Assembly (NCBI GenBank): GCA_002813105.2
Contig: CP017966.2
Span: forward strand, 186,001 to 250,000
Origin: Methanosarcinales archaeon Met12
Lineage (GTDB): Archaea; Halobacteriota; UBA148; JAJOKI01
Direction: 5' to 3'
DNA length: 64,000 bases
Numbering within the stretch: the stretch's first letter is position 1; each line of letters starts with the position of its first letter. Positions 15,749-24,668 of the stretch are shown here, piece by piece. A program made the position numbers and the translations under genes. The notes below the pieces were generated by a model. It was not told the origin of the DNA, did not search any database, and saw only the letters and a list, made by a program, of their open reading frames with translations.

Positions 15749-17038
15749 GTGAAGTGGCTGAGCAGAATCTTTGGCAGAGAGAAAATACCAACTACAATCG
15801 CCTTCGATGGAATATACGCCTGGCTGGACACGGCATCGGGAGCACTATTTCCTGGCTTGAGCACAACTGCCAGCCGGTTGTATGAGGAGATGAAGGATGT
15901 GCGGGATAGACTTGGGCAAAACACCTCCGAGCTTCGGGATGCCGAGCCAGCTGAACATATACCCGCCCCCATCGCAAAATCGGGATTGACCGCCCGCGAT
16001 AAGATGGTGAAACATCTCAATTCCATGGTCGAAAAGATGTCAATCCCGACTCAAACAGATTATAAAACGGTTTTATCATTTCATAGGACGACGACCTCCA
16101 GCATGGAATTTACACTGGCGATGCCGCGGAGGAATATCTATTGTGTTAGGTCACTGTTTCCTGATGAGGTTGAGAAGGTCTTCTCAAATCTCGATCGACT
16201 GAAAACGCTTCTTAACCAGCTTATCGCACCTCTCGCGGAAAAAGAAAGTCAGATCATAGGTCTGGAGAAGGTGCCAGAGATAGTACGAAGTGTAAAAGAT
16301 ATAAAATCCACAATAGAGAGAGAAAAAGAGGTGGTCGACAATCGAGAAAAGGAGGTATTCGCACTCGAAAAGAGACTTGAAGCGGATAAGGAAAGAATGA
16401 GATTACTTGAAGAAGGTGAAGAGTGGACGCGGTTCAAAGAGCTAGAAATCAAATTATCTTCGTTAGAAAAAGAGTTGAACACGCTCGAAGCGAATTTAGC
16501 CATGCTTTTCTCACCGATTGACAAGGCGCTCAAACTCTTAAAGAGGCAGGATGAAACTGGGCGGCATACCCTCGCTCTTGGAGAGAGAAGGGCGTTATCA
16601 TCGATATTATCCTCGCCGATTCATGCACTCGATGGAGATGTTGATGATTTTCTTCGCACTCTACGGAGTATCATCGAAGGAGACGTCCTCCCTCTAAAAG
16701 GGCGAGGACGAGAGAAGGCAGTGAAATGGATAGACCATCTGTTAGATGCTGAAATATCTTCTATCAAGGGGCGTCACGATTCACTGCAGTTGGATATCAA
16801 AGAGATTAAAGGCCGACTCTCAAATACAACGATACTCAAGGATAGAAGGGAAATCGAACGAACAATCGTTTCAACTGAGGGACAACTCGCCCAATTACGA
16901 GAAGGGATAGAGCGCTCTAAAAGGCACATAGATTCGTTGGAAAAGAACCTCGCTGGTGAAGTAAGGCGGTTATTAGAGGCTCTGGAGAATATTGCGGGCA
17001 AGAAAATCGATGTTGAATTCGACTTTAAAACAGTTTAA
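15749..17038 (+). CDS. Archaeal coiled-coil protein, function unknown
   Basis: A 429-residue protein starting at GTG. The first 130 residues are globular (IAFDGIYAWLDTASGALFPG, then ARDKMVKHLNSMVEKM). Residues about 160-240 and 340-420 form long heptad-rich helices, as in VVDNREKEVFALEKRLEADK. I do not recognise the family. The architecture recalls SMC-like or membrane-associated scaffold proteins but has no Walker motif. TATA-like AAAATATTAAA lies about 30 nt upstream with no ribosome site, so the message is probably leaderless. Confidence 0.75.
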   Translation: MKWLSRIFGREKIPTTIAFDGIYAWLDTASGALFPGLSTTASRLYEEMKDVRDRLGQNTSELRDAEPAEHIPAPIAKSGLTARDKMVKHLNSMVEKMSIPTQTDYKTVLSFHRTTTSSMEFTLAMPRRNIYCVRSLFPDEVEKVFSNLDRLKTLLNQLIAPLAEKESQIIGLEKVPEIVRSVKDIKSTIEREKEVVDNREKEVFALEKRLEADKERMRLLEEGEEWTRFKELEIKLSSLEKELNTLEANLAMLFSPIDKALKLLKRQDETGRHTLALGERRALSSILSSPIHALDGDVDDFLRTLRSIIEGDVLPLKGRGREKAVKWIDHLLDAEISSIKGRHDSLQLDIKEIKGRLSNTTILKDRREIERTIVSTEGQLAQLREGIERSKRHIDSLEKNLAGEVRRLLEALENIAGKKIDVEFDFKTV

Positions 17039-17078
17039 CAAGTTAGATAAAATCGATTAAAAAACAATCCTGCAGTTT

Positions 17079-17115
17079 CACTTAGAAAAACTTAAGTATA
17101 CCGTTTATATATACT
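17079..17115 (+). promoter_or_regulatory. Promoter of the antitoxin-toxin pair
   Basis: CACTTAGAAAAACTTAA followed by GTATACCGTTTATATATACTG contains BRE/TATA-like DNA immediately upstream of the antitoxin start. The first 17-mer recurs with one change at 27582-27600, upstream of another accessory gene. TATATATA near 17106-17113 is about 25 nt from the ATG and could drive a leaderless transcript. Confidence 0.5.
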
Positions 17116-17132
17116 GTATTACAGTGACTTGG

Positions 17133-17441
17133 ATGAGCCAATTAATATCGGTGAGATTGCCTGAGGACATACACACTGAACTAGATCACCTCTCAAAAGC
17201 AGAGGACAAAGACAAATCGGCGATAATAAGAGAACTATTAACCAGAGGAATCAAAGAAAAGAGATTGGATAAAGCCATCGAGTTATACAGCCAAGGAAAA
17301 ATCACCCTCTGGAAAGCAGCAAGGACGGCAGACGTATCCCTCTGGAAAATAATCGAGGTTCTCAGGGAAAAGCATGTCGAACTTCAATACGGGCCAGAAG
17401 AACTCAAAGAAGACCTAAAAGCCTTAGAGGAGTCCCCTTGA
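17133..17441 (+). CDS. Ribbon-helix-helix / UPF0175-like antitoxin
   Basis: About 102 residues. The N-terminal ribbon-helix-helix is ISVRLPEDIHTELDHLS with DKSAIIRELLTRGI; the second half KITLWKAARTADVSLWKI is the helix-turn-helix typical of UPF0175 antitoxins. It should bind and neutralise the PIN-domain toxin that follows and repress their shared promoter. The stop overlaps the UUG start of the toxin gene (TTGA). Confidence 0.88.
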   Translation: MSQLISVRLPEDIHTELDHLSKAEDKDKSAIIRELLTRGIKEKRLDKAIELYSQGKITLWKAARTADVSLWKIIEVLREKHVELQYGPEELKEDLKALEESP

Positions 17442-17950
17442 GAGTAGTTTCTAACTCAACCCCCCTGATATATTTAGCCAAGACGAACAAGCTATCATTG
17501 TTAAGAGAGGTTTTCAAAACAGTTATTATCCCGCGCGAGGTTTTCAATGAAGTGGTAGTAAGGGGCAGAAAGGAAGGTTATTCTGAAGTTGTCGCAATAG
17601 AAGAGGCGATACGAGGCAAATGGTTGCAGGTCAAAGATGCAAAAGTTGACCTTAAACTCTTTGAGATCGCTAGAGAGATCGATAGAGGTGAGGCCGAAGC
17701 TATCTCTCTGGGCAGAAATATAAAAGCGGACTTGATCTTGATCGATGATGCCACTGGGCGAAAGGTAGCCGAGAGCCTCGGGCTGAATGCAAAGGGAACC
17801 CTATACGTGATTCTACGTGGATTGAAGAAAAATGTGCTCTCAAAAAAGATTGCAAAAGACTACATTCTCGAGCTGGCCTCATCAGGATTTAGATTATCGC
17901 CTGAGGTTCTTGGAGGAGTTCTAAGGGAAATTGAAAAAATAAGGGATTAA
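17438..17950 (+). CDS. PIN-like DUF3368 toxin
   Basis: A 170-residue PIN-fold nuclease of the DUF3368 branch. It has SNSTPLIYLAKTNKL at the N-terminus (first acidic site replaced in this branch), EIDRGEAEAISLG in the centre and LILIDDATGRKVAE with the paired aspartates. Such toxins cut RNA with a metal ion. The UUG start within TTGA of the antitoxin stop gives tight coupling. Length is normal for the family. Confidence 0.88.
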   Translation: MRVVSNSTPLIYLAKTNKLSLLREVFKTVIIPREVFNEVVVRGRKEGYSEVVAIEEAIRGKWLQVKDAKVDLKLFEIAREIDRGEAEAISLGRNIKADLILIDDATGRKVAESLGLNAKGTLYVILRGLKKNVLSKKIAKDYILELASSGFRLSPEVLGGVLREIEKIRD

Positions 17951-18000
17951 CTATCTAAATAACAAAATTGAATGTATTTTTTGACATTGCCGAGCGTCCC

Positions 18001-18918
18001 ATGGAAGTCAAAATCATGATAATACTCTCTGGTGGAACTGGAACTCCAAAGTTGTTGAATGGTTTGAAGCGAATAATCCCCCAAGAAGAGATAACTACAA
18101 TCGTGAACACTGCCGAAGACAGGTGGGTTTCTGGAAATCTGGTGTGCCCTGATATTGATACGGTCCTTTATACATTCGCAGACTTGATCGATGAGAGCCG
18201 ATGGTGGGGCATCAGAGATGATACATTCTACACGCATGAAGCGCTGAAAAAATTAGGATATCATGAATCGATGAAATTGGGGGATCAGGATAGAGCGACA
18301 CATATCATTCGTTCTGAGTTGATCAAGAATGGCTATACGCTGACACAATCCATATACGAACTAAGATATCTGTTTGGAATTACGGCTAAAATATCGCCGA
18401 TGAGCGACGATCCAGTTGCTACGATGATTCTTACGCCAGAAGGGGAGATGCATTTCCAGAACTTCTGGATCACGCACAAGGGAAAACCAGAGGTATTGGA
18501 TGTCAGATTTGTAGGTCTTGATAAAGCAGAGCCGACGCCAGAGGTGATGAATGCACTAAAGTCCGAGGATACGGTAATCATCGGCCCGTCCAATCCCATC
18601 ACCAGTATTGGACCAATCCTAAGATTGAAAGGCATCAGGTCAATGCTGCAAAAAAAGAGAGTGATCGCCATATCTCCAATCGTTGGAAATAATCCTGTGA
18701 GCGGCCCTGCTGGAAAGCTCATGACTGCAAAGGGTTATGAGGTCTCATCTGCTGGTGTTGCACAGTGCTATGCTGATTTCCTAGATGTGCTAGTGGTTGA
18801 CCAGAGGGATAATTGCGTTCCTCCAGATGTTAGGGTGGTGAAGACGGACACGATGATGGGCTCTGTGGAGAAAAGCATAGAACTGGCAAGATTTATTGTT
18901 GGATTAACATGGGGATGA
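18001..18918 (+). CDS. cofD: 2-phospho-L-lactate transferase (F420 biosynthesis)
   Basis: CofD joins the lactyl- or enolpyruvyl-phospho-guanosine donor to the deazaflavin Fo in coenzyme F420 synthesis. The diagnostic start IILSGGTGTPKLLNGLK is followed by NTAEDRWVSGNLVCPDIDTV, SPMSDDPVATMI and GPSNPITSIGPIL. About 305 residues, the usual size. The ATG at 18001 or 18016 is favoured because the family begins just before the SGGTGTPK motif; the earlier in-frame UUG has no support. It precedes a methyltransferase after 1 nt. F420 is used here by Mtd and the FrhB-like protein. Confidence 0.95.
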   Translation: MEVKIMIILSGGTGTPKLLNGLKRIIPQEEITTIVNTAEDRWVSGNLVCPDIDTVLYTFADLIDESRWWGIRDDTFYTHEALKKLGYHESMKLGDQDRATHIIRSELIKNGYTLTQSIYELRYLFGITAKISPMSDDPVATMILTPEGEMHFQNFWITHKGKPEVLDVRFVGLDKAEPTPEVMNALKSEDTVIIGPSNPITSIGPILRLKGIRSMLQKKRVIAISPIVGNNPVSGPAGKLMTAKGYEVSSAGVAQCYADFLDVLVVDQRDNCVPPDVRVVKTDTMMGSVEKSIELARFIVGLTWG

Positions 18919-18919
18919 T

Positions 18920-19579
18920 TTGGAAGTGAAGAATAACGAAGAGTATTATCAGCATATAAAGAAATATGGGAAGCTGGCCCATATATATGATCTGTTCACC
19001 TTTCACATACGAGGAATAAGGGAGAAGGTCGTGGACATCGTTGAATTAGAAAGGAACTCAAAAGTATTAGATGTCGGTACTGGAACAGGTGCCCAAGCGT
19101 TAGCGTTTTCTAAGAGAGGTTGCTCAGTGGTTGGAATTGACCTATCCAAGGATATGCTAAGTGTGGCAATGTTGAAATCTCGGATCCGTGAAAAGGGAGA
19201 TGGCGCAAATGTCACATTCAGCCTATCAGATGCCGCCAATATGCCATTTAAGGACGATTCCTTTGATATCTGTTGTATCTCTTTCGCCCTTCATCACATG
19301 CCGATAGAGGTCGGGAAGAGGGTTCTGAAAGAAATCATTAGGGTGACCAAGGGAGACGGTTGCATAATTATCGTCGATTACGCTTTATATAAAGAAATGA
19401 ACAAAATCAAGCGATGGTTGTTTCTGCGGTTGGCATCACTTTTTGAATCGAAGTATTTTAAGGAATTTATCCAATTGGATTTTGAGGATTTGGTCGAGAA
19501 ATCTAAGCTCAAAATAGAAATGCAGATTTCAGTAATGCTGGGATTTGCAAAAATCTCGAAATGCAAGATAAAAAAGTGA
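18920..19579 (+). CDS. Class I SAM-dependent methyltransferase
   Basis: A 219-residue methyltransferase of the UbiE/Methyltransf_11 kind. Motif I is KVLDVGTGTGAQALAF, then VVGIDLSKDMLSVA, motif II FKDDSFDICCISFALHHMP and post-II LKEIIRVTKGDGCIIIVDY. A UUG start follows GGGGATGAT and lies 1 nt after cofD, so the two are one transcript. The substrate is unknown; the link to F420 genes is positional only. Confidence 0.85.
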   Translation: MEVKNNEEYYQHIKKYGKLAHIYDLFTFHIRGIREKVVDIVELERNSKVLDVGTGTGAQALAFSKRGCSVVGIDLSKDMLSVAMLKSRIREKGDGANVTFSLSDAANMPFKDDSFDICCISFALHHMPIEVGKRVLKEIIRVTKGDGCIIIVDYALYKEMNKIKRWLFLRLASLFESKYFKEFIQLDFEDLVEKSKLKIEMQISVMLGFAKISKCKIKK

Positions 19580-19588
19580 GGGTTGAAG

Positions 19589-20687
19589 TTGAAGCGCACG
19601 GGAATTACAAATCTCCCATTGCACAGGGGAAAAGCTCCAAGATGGCTATTTGATAGAATGGTCAGATTGGCAGGAGGCATCACTGAGGTCGTCGTATATG
19701 AATATGGACAGGAGGAATTCTTAAGGCGAGTTGCAGACTCTTACTGGTTTCAGGCGTTCTCCTGCGTCCTTGGTTTTGATTGGCACTCGTCCGGGACGAC
19801 TACCACGACATGCGGCGCCCTAAAGATTGGCACTCGATTCCGAAGAGCTTGGCATTAAAGTCGCAGGCGGCAAGGGCAGAACATCGAGAAAGACGCTTGC
19901 TGAGATCGAGAAGACAGCGGATTTGTTCACTTTATCCACAAGCGAGATCGAAAAACTAAAGTATTCGAGCAGGATGTCAGCCAAGGTCGACAATAGTTGC
20001 GTCCAGGATGGATACCAGCTCTACCACCATTGTTTTATATTTACCGAGAAGGGGGAGTGGGTAGTTGTACAACAGGGCATGAACGACAGATATGCAAGGC
20101 GCTATCACTGGCTATCTGACAACGTTGAGTGTTTTGTGGAAGAACCGCATACCGGTATTTGCTGCGACAGGGTTGAAAACATGACTCTGGATTTGACCGC
20201 CAAAGAGAGTTCTGAGACGAGAAAGACGAGCCTTGACCTGATTAGAGACGACCCTATGCACCTGATAAAATATTTCAAACCCGTAAAGCAGAAACTGCTC
20301 ACAGAATTTCAACAGCTGTCGATGCCAGTTCATCATCCCATCCTCGACATCGACATTACCGAACGAGGGATGAAAACGCTGCAGAAGGCATACGAGATAC
20401 AGCCGGAGAGCTATGAAGAGCTGGTGTCGTTGAGAGGGCTGGGGGCGAAGAAGATGAGAGCGCTTGCGCTGATCTCCGACCTGGTATACGGTACGCGCCC
20501 GAGTTGGAAAGACCCAGTAAAGTACAGTTTCTCTCATGGAGGCAAGGATGGTCATCCTTATCCCGTCGACAGAGCAGTTTATGACAACTCGATTCAGATG
20601 TTAAAGGATGCGGTAGAAGGAGTTAAATTGGACGATAAAGATAGATACTATGCCATCAAGAGGCTAAGAGAGTTTTGTGTGGTGTGA
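19589..20687 (+). pseudogene. DUF763 protein, split by a +1 frameshift
   Basis: The first part, KRTGITNLPLHRGKAPRWLF to GFDWHSSGTTTTTCGALK, and the second part, ELGIKVAGGKGRTSRKTLAE to the C-terminus, are the two halves of the archaeal DUF763 family. At about 19827-19832 the sequence ATTGGCACTCG has one extra G; with ATTGCACTCG the frame is continuous through ALDSEELGIK. The remaining 286 codons are intact, including a helix-hairpin-helix-like LRGLGAKKMRALAL. The protein is probably a nucleic-acid enzyme. A single-base insertion may be a real lesion or an assembly error. The UUG at 19589 follows GAGGG and gives the family start MKRTGI. Confidence 0.8.
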
Positions 20688-20700
20688 TGAAAAAATAACG

Positions 20701-20722
20701 ATGGAAATAGCTATTTTTCCAT
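20701..20722. terminator. Terminator-like hairpin after DUF763
   Basis: ATGGAAATAG and CTATTTTTCCAT form a stem with a two-base bulge, centred on AGCT. It lies 13 nt past the DUF763 stop. No long T tract follows directly, so a role in termination is only suggested. Confidence 0.3.
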
Positions 20723-20799
20723 ATTGTCTAATAGCGGTGCATCTGGGTTATCTTTTTCTACATATGTAAATAATTAGTTTTTCAATAAAAGTGATGTTG

Positions 20800-21465
20800 A
20801 TGAAAATAGGGCTCATAGCAGATACACATTCTAATCTACCTGCGCTAAAAGCAGTGCTCGATGTCATCGATGTAGACCAAATCTTATGTGCTGGCGACAT
20901 CGTCGGATATTATCCCTACCCCAAGGAGGTCATTGAGACTGTGAAGAGACACAAAATCATTTCGATCAGGGGGAATCATGACGTTGCAGTGCTAACCGGA
21001 GACACGTCCTGGTTCAATCCAATTGCCGCCTCTGCAATCGAGTGGACGCGCGATAACATTTCCCAGAGTGGGATGAAATTTCTTGAAAAACTTCCGGCGC
21101 AGCTCATGTTCGAGGACGTTACCATAGTCCATGGCAGTCCACATGATCCAAATGAATACGTATATCCAACAACATCGCCTGCCAAACTGGAAAAATTTTT
21201 GGATCAAGTGAGCAAAAAGGTCTTAGTTCTTGGTCATACGCATGTTCAATGGAGTTTCGAGCTCGGAGGCCGAAAAATAATCAATCCTGGGGCAGTGGGA
21301 CAACCGCGTGATGGAAATCCAAAGGCAGCTTATGCTATCTTTGATACAAAGTCGGAAGAATTTACGATGCACAGAATTGAATATGATGTCGAGGAAACGG
21401 CATCAAAGACGCTCGAAGTTGGGCTGCCTCAGCACATGGCACGTCGCCTGTTCTTTGGCCTATAA
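20800..21465 (+). CDS. Metallophosphoesterase, YfcE/MJ0936 type
   Basis: About 221 residues of the calcineurin-like fold. Metal-site motifs are IGLIADTHSNLPAL (D-x-H), CAGDIVGYYPYP (GD), IRGNHDVAV (GNHD), IVHGSPHDP and VLGHTHVQW (GHTH), with NPGAVGQPRDG near the end. Archaeal relatives hydrolyse phosphodiesters with Ni or Mn. GTGATG precedes two possible ATG codons 6 nt apart; the one giving MKIGLIADTH is used. Its end overlaps the convergent RAM-domain gene by 6 nt. Confidence 0.92.
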   Translation: MKIGLIADTHSNLPALKAVLDVIDVDQILCAGDIVGYYPYPKEVIETVKRHKIISIRGNHDVAVLTGDTSWFNPIAASAIEWTRDNISQSGMKFLEKLPAQLMFEDVTIVHGSPHDPNEYVYPTTSPAKLEKFLDQVSKKVLVLGHTHVQWSFELGGRKIINPGAVGQPRDGNPKAAYAIFDTKSEEFTMHRIEYDVEETASKTLEVGLPQHMARRLFFGL

Positions 21466-21687
21466 CTCTGCTCCAATGAGTGTTCTTGTCTTTGCAACGC
21501 CTTTGACCTTCTGAATTCTATCCAGTACCTTCGCTGCAGACTCCCTCAGGTCTACCGAGTCCGCTATTACCAGAAAATCGAACTCGCCGAACAGTGGATG
21601 TACCTCTGCGTTGATCTTTTTGAGCCCTGCATAGACGTCTCTCGCCTTGCCACTTTCGGCGTTCACAAACGTAAATGTCTTTACCAA
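21460..21687 (-). CDS. Stand-alone Lrp/AsnC ligand-binding (RAM) domain
   Basis: A 75-residue protein equal to the RAM (AsnC-ligand) domain alone: TFTFVNAESGKARDVYAGLK, then LFGEFDFLVIADSVDL and IQKVKGVAKTRTLIG. The DNA-binding half of Lrp is absent. Such small proteins assemble into oligomers and sense amino acids, sometimes by docking to full Lrp regulators. A UUG start is supported by GGAGGTGAAAGG just upstream. Confidence 0.88.
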   Translation of the reverse strand: MVKTFTFVNAESGKARDVYAGLKKINAEVHPLFGEFDFLVIADSVDLRESAAKVLDRIQKVKGVAKTRTLIGAEL

Positions 21688-21807
21688 ATCCTTTCACCTC
21701 CTTTTTTAATCCTACTGGGCTTTCTCCACTTATACTCTTTTTCCATCGGATAAATAATTACGCAAGATATTTGTGATTATGCGTCAACTCTAAGGATAGT
21801 GGTCGTC

Positions 21808-22650
21808 ATGAATCCTAAATACATCGCCAGATGTGCTCAAATCGCCATGCTCTTGGAGGTGTCCGCCACGCCAAAACCAGGCAACGTCGACAGGGACCAT
21901 GATTTTGCTGACCTTAGATACGAGCATTTTTTGGCTTCTGCAATTGGAGTTGGACATGTGTTCGAGAGGGCGGCCGTGAACGATAATAAAGTCGGGTCGC
22001 TGATTAGGGAAGCCGTCGAGGAAAGTGCAAAATGGAACGGCGGCAGAAACACTCATTTCGGCACGTTTCTTCTGCTGGTTCCGCTGATAGTGGCAGCTGG
22101 CAAAGGTGATGTCCGTGCAGTAAATGATGTCGTGCGCAATACCACCGTCGAAGATGCTATCGAGCTTTATAAGGCATTCAAATGCGTTGATGTATATTTG
22201 GAGGACATTGACGATTTGAATGTGAAGGACGCAACTTCGGTCGACGAAATTAGAAGGAGAGGATTGACGCTGTACGATATTATACAGATATCTGCCGAGC
22301 ACGATGGAATCGCGCAGGAATGGGTGCGCGATTTTTCAAGGACGTTAGCCGGTGCCAGAATGCTGGCGGAAAAAGCGAAGGAGATGAGCATGAACGATGC
22401 CATTGTGCATAGTTATCTCGCACTTCTCGCCGAGCGGCCTGATACCCTGGTTCAGAAGAAGTTTGGGTCATCTGTAGCAGAAGAGGTCGGCAGAAAGGCT
22501 TCTGCGGTGCTGAAAGAAAGAAATATAGATGCCATACGCCGATTTGATGATGAATTGATTCGGAGGAAGATAAACCCAGGCACCACTGCTGACATCGTGG
22601 CAGCCTCCTTGTTCGTGCACCTTCTGGAGGAATACGATGAGATTGCATGA
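21808..22650 (+). CDS. CitG-like (triphosphoribosyl-dephospho-CoA synthase family) protein
   Basis: About 280 residues. LEVSATPKPGNVDRDHDFAD, FLASAIGVGHVFERA and GGRNTHFGTFLLLVPLI match the archaeal branch of the CitG/MdcB family. Methanogens and H4MPT-using methylotrophs keep a CitG-like gene next to DUF447, and no citrate lyase is present here, so the role is probably in cofactor (folate/methanopterin-like) synthesis rather than citrate lyase. It overlaps the DUF447 gene by 14 nt. The catalytic reaction in archaea is not established to my knowledge. Confidence 0.85.
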   Translation: MNPKYIARCAQIAMLLEVSATPKPGNVDRDHDFADLRYEHFLASAIGVGHVFERAAVNDNKVGSLIREAVEESAKWNGGRNTHFGTFLLLVPLIVAAGKGDVRAVNDVVRNTTVEDAIELYKAFKCVDVYLEDIDDLNVKDATSVDEIRRRGLTLYDIIQISAEHDGIAQEWVRDFSRTLAGARMLAEKAKEMSMNDAIVHSYLALLAERPDTLVQKKFGSSVAEEVGRKASAVLKERNIDAIRRFDDELIRRKINPGTTADIVAASLFVHLLEEYDEIA

Positions 22651-23200
22651 TTTCGGCATACTGGACGGCATATCAGAGGTCATTGCTACTACGATATCGA
22701 AGGATGGAAGACCAAATGCTGCGCCGATTGGCATAATCTCGGATGACATCATGCACGTGAGATTGTATCCTGATACGCACACATATTCGAACATCAAGGC
22801 GACGAAAAAACTTGTTGCTAACGTCGTGAACGACCCGTTTTTGTTTATGTTATCCGCACTGGGAGATTTAGGCGAGAGGGGGTTCTATGTAGTCGATGGG
22901 TTGCCGGTGCTGAGATGCGCAGACGCCTGGGCGTCATTTGAGTGCGAAGAGGATAAACGAGATAGTACTTTGATACATTTGCATCTTGTAAGGGGCAAGG
23001 TCATTCGAAAGAGAGTGCGGGCGATAAACAGGGGGGCTAACGCCGTAATCGAGGCGACGGTACATGCCACACGCTACGCAGCTACAAAGGATGAAAAATA
23101 TCTGGAGTGGATTGCGCATTACGAGGGGGTCGTGAAAAAGTGCGGAGGGGCGCGCGAAAAAGAGGCGATGAAAAAGTTGAGGGAGTTCTTGAAGAAGTAG
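22637..23200 (+). CDS. DUF447 flavin-reductase-like protein
   Basis: A 187-residue protein with LDGISEVIATTISKDGRPNAAPIGI, a split-barrel FMN-binding pattern, and VANVVNDPFLFMLSALGDL. DUF447 is confined to methanogens, related archaea and H4MPT-containing methylotrophs, so a step in tetrahydromethanopterin biosynthesis or use is inferred. It is coupled to the CitG-like gene. A Lys/Glu-rich helix closes the protein. Confidence 0.88.
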   Translation: MRLHDFGILDGISEVIATTISKDGRPNAAPIGIISDDIMHVRLYPDTHTYSNIKATKKLVANVVNDPFLFMLSALGDLGERGFYVVDGLPVLRCADAWASFECEEDKRDSTLIHLHLVRGKVIRKRVRAINRGANAVIEATVHATRYAATKDEKYLEWIAHYEGVVKKCGGAREKEAMKKLREFLKK

Positions 23201-23455
23201 ATATGGAGAATTGCTAACATCATCTGCCATTGTATACTTTGCCGCGGTGCCCGATTCGTAAGATTAGCACTCTCCCCTTGGTTTTAGTATAGATGATGCG
23301 ATAATCGCCTTTATGCTCATTTTATGGGTACTCGTTTGAACTAAAACTTGAAATGGATGCCATTAAGAACGTTAAAAGTCATATTGAAGATTTGTAAATT
23401 CGTGAAGGAATAGATATAGAGGATTGCGAGCATCGTCACGTGCTCTTGTATTCAG
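23194..23455. repeat. Imperfect duplication in a decayed toxin region
   Basis: GAAGTAGATATGGAGAATTGCTAACATCATC at 23194 is echoed by GAATAGATATAGAGGATTGCGAGCATCGTC about 210 nt on, each followed by a similar TTGTATnC(A/T) run. The copies surround the RelE remnant. Between them a plus-strand frame ELKLEMDAIKNVKSHIEDL ending in TAA looks like the tail of an antitoxin. Confidence 0.45.
23220..23321 (-). pseudogene. RelE/ParE-type toxin, C-terminal remnant
   Basis: Thirty-three codons read NEHKGDYRIIYTKTKGR and then VLILRIGHRGKVYNGR before the stop. This is the C-terminal core of RelE toxins (GDYRIIY..., ...IGHR..VY). Directly upstream the frame reads EYP and then a TAA stop, so translation cannot enter from a normal start; the N-terminal part is not found. 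It is a dead toxin-antitoxin relic. Confidence 0.7.
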
Positions 23456-23477
23456 TTTGCAAGGATACTTTTCTCGC

Positions 23478-23633
23478 TTATTTTATCCGTCTCATCGGCA
23501 CGCCACAGCAGTAAGGTACTGCCTTCGGCCCCTCATCGAACTCGATGATACTACAGTTGCATCCATCTTCTTCGCATACGCATTCGTATTGGATCGGTTT
23601 TTCTGCAACTTCACATCCGCATCCTTCACACAT
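23478..23633 (-). CDS. 51-residue Cys-rich metal-binding protein
   Basis: A short gene with a strong ribosome site (GGGAGGTG 6 nt before the ATG). The product has nine cysteines in 51 residues: MCEGCGCEV, YECVCEEDGCNCS and VPYCCGVPMRRIK. The closing CCGxPM motif is like the desulforedoxin knuckle, and the first part is metallothionein-like. It probably binds zinc or iron. It follows the decayed RelE region and precedes (on the same strand) no obvious partner. I know no named family. Confidence 0.75.
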   Translation of the reverse strand: MCEGCGCEVAEKPIQYECVCEEDGCNCSIIEFDEGPKAVPYCCGVPMRRIK

Positions 23634-23693
23634 ATTTTTCACCTCCCTTGTATTAATACTGCTTAAGAGGCATATAAATCATCTCGTTGTTTA

Positions 23694-24668
23694 TTATAAA
23701 TCTCCCGATGCTCTACGTAACCTGTCCATAATCGCCCTGCCCAATCCAACCTCTGGAACAGGTTCAGCATAGATAATGTCCAAACCCGCTGCATCTAACC
23801 TGTGAAGCTGGGTAAAGAAATTTGCCGCCGCCTCCCGCAAATCCCCGTGAGAAGAAAGAACTTCTACTGCTTTATATGGCAATTTCTTTTTTGGGTACGT
23901 AAATGCCAGGAGCCCTACTTGTTTCCCTTGCACCATATCAAACCCCACCTCTTTTAGAATCTTGATGGGAGTTCGCGGCGAGTAATGGCGAGGCAGCTGT
24001 CCAGGTGAACGTGGCTTTGAAGAATCGATTGTAGAAAGTTTTATCTTGCCTATCACCGCCTCTATCTCTTCAAGGGACAGTCCGCCTGGCCTGAGGAGAA
24101 TGGGTTCGGCTTCTGTGAGGTCTATGACCGTGGATTCCACGCCAATAGGACATTTTCCACCATCCAGTATCATATCAACCTTTTCTCCTATCTGCTCCTT
24201 CACATGCTCTGCAGTTGTTGGACTTAAATAGCCAAAAGGGTTGGCGCTTGGAGCAGCTATGGGCACCTCTGCCTTTTTAATAAGGTTTAAAGCCACTGGA
24301 TGTGCCGGCATCCGTATAGCCACTGTTGAAAGGCCCGCCGTTACGATATCTGGCACGACTTTTGATTTGAGTAGGGTTATGGTAAGCGGTCCGGGCCAGA
24401 ACCTTTCAATGAGTTTTTCAGCCTTTTCATTTGGCGAATGGCATAAGCGTTCGACCTCTAAAAAATCCGCTATATGCACTATCAGCGGATCGAATCGAGG
24501 CCTGTTCTTTACTTCAAATATTCGGGCAACTGCCTGTGGATTCAGCGCATCTGCTCCAAGTCCGTATACCGTCTCCGTGGGAAAGGCTACTAAGCCGCCT
24601 TTTCGTATGATATCGCCCGCGTCCTGTAGGGCTTTTGGCGTAGCCTTAACAACGTTTGTCATCGACAT
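23694..24668 (-). CDS. sua5: Threonylcarbamoyl-AMP synthase
   Basis: A 324-residue Sua5 protein. The YrdC domain (about 1-200) has GGLVAFPTETVYGLGADA, KNRPRFDPLIVHI, WPGPLTI and SANPFGYLSPTTA; the C-terminal Sua5 domain follows SPGQLPRHYSP. It makes threonylcarbamoyl-AMP for the t6A37 modification of ANN-decoding tRNAs. It overlaps purC upstream by 23 nt on the same strand, giving a purC-sua5 pair. Both domains are complete. Confidence 0.96.
   Translation of the reverse strand: MSMTNVVKATPKALQDAGDIIRKGGLVAFPTETVYGLGADALNPQAVARIFEVKNRPRFDPLIVHIADFLEVERLCHSPNEKAEKLIERFWPGPLTITLLKSKVVPDIVTAGLSTVAIRMPAHPVALNLIKKAEVPIAAPSANPFGYLSPTTAEHVKEQIGEKVDMILDGGKCPIGVESTVIDLTEAEPILLRPGGLSLEEIEAVIGKIKLSTIDSSKPRSPGQLPRHYSPRTPIKILKEVGFDMVQGKQVGLLAFTYPKKKLPYKAVEVLSSHGDLREAAANFFTQLHRLDAAGLDIIYAEPVPEVGLGRAIMDRLRRASGDL

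Noticed and set aside
22280-22648. Minus-strand frame of 122 codons opposite the CitG-like gene
   Set aside because: Proline/arginine-rich shadow of a well supported plus-strand family member.
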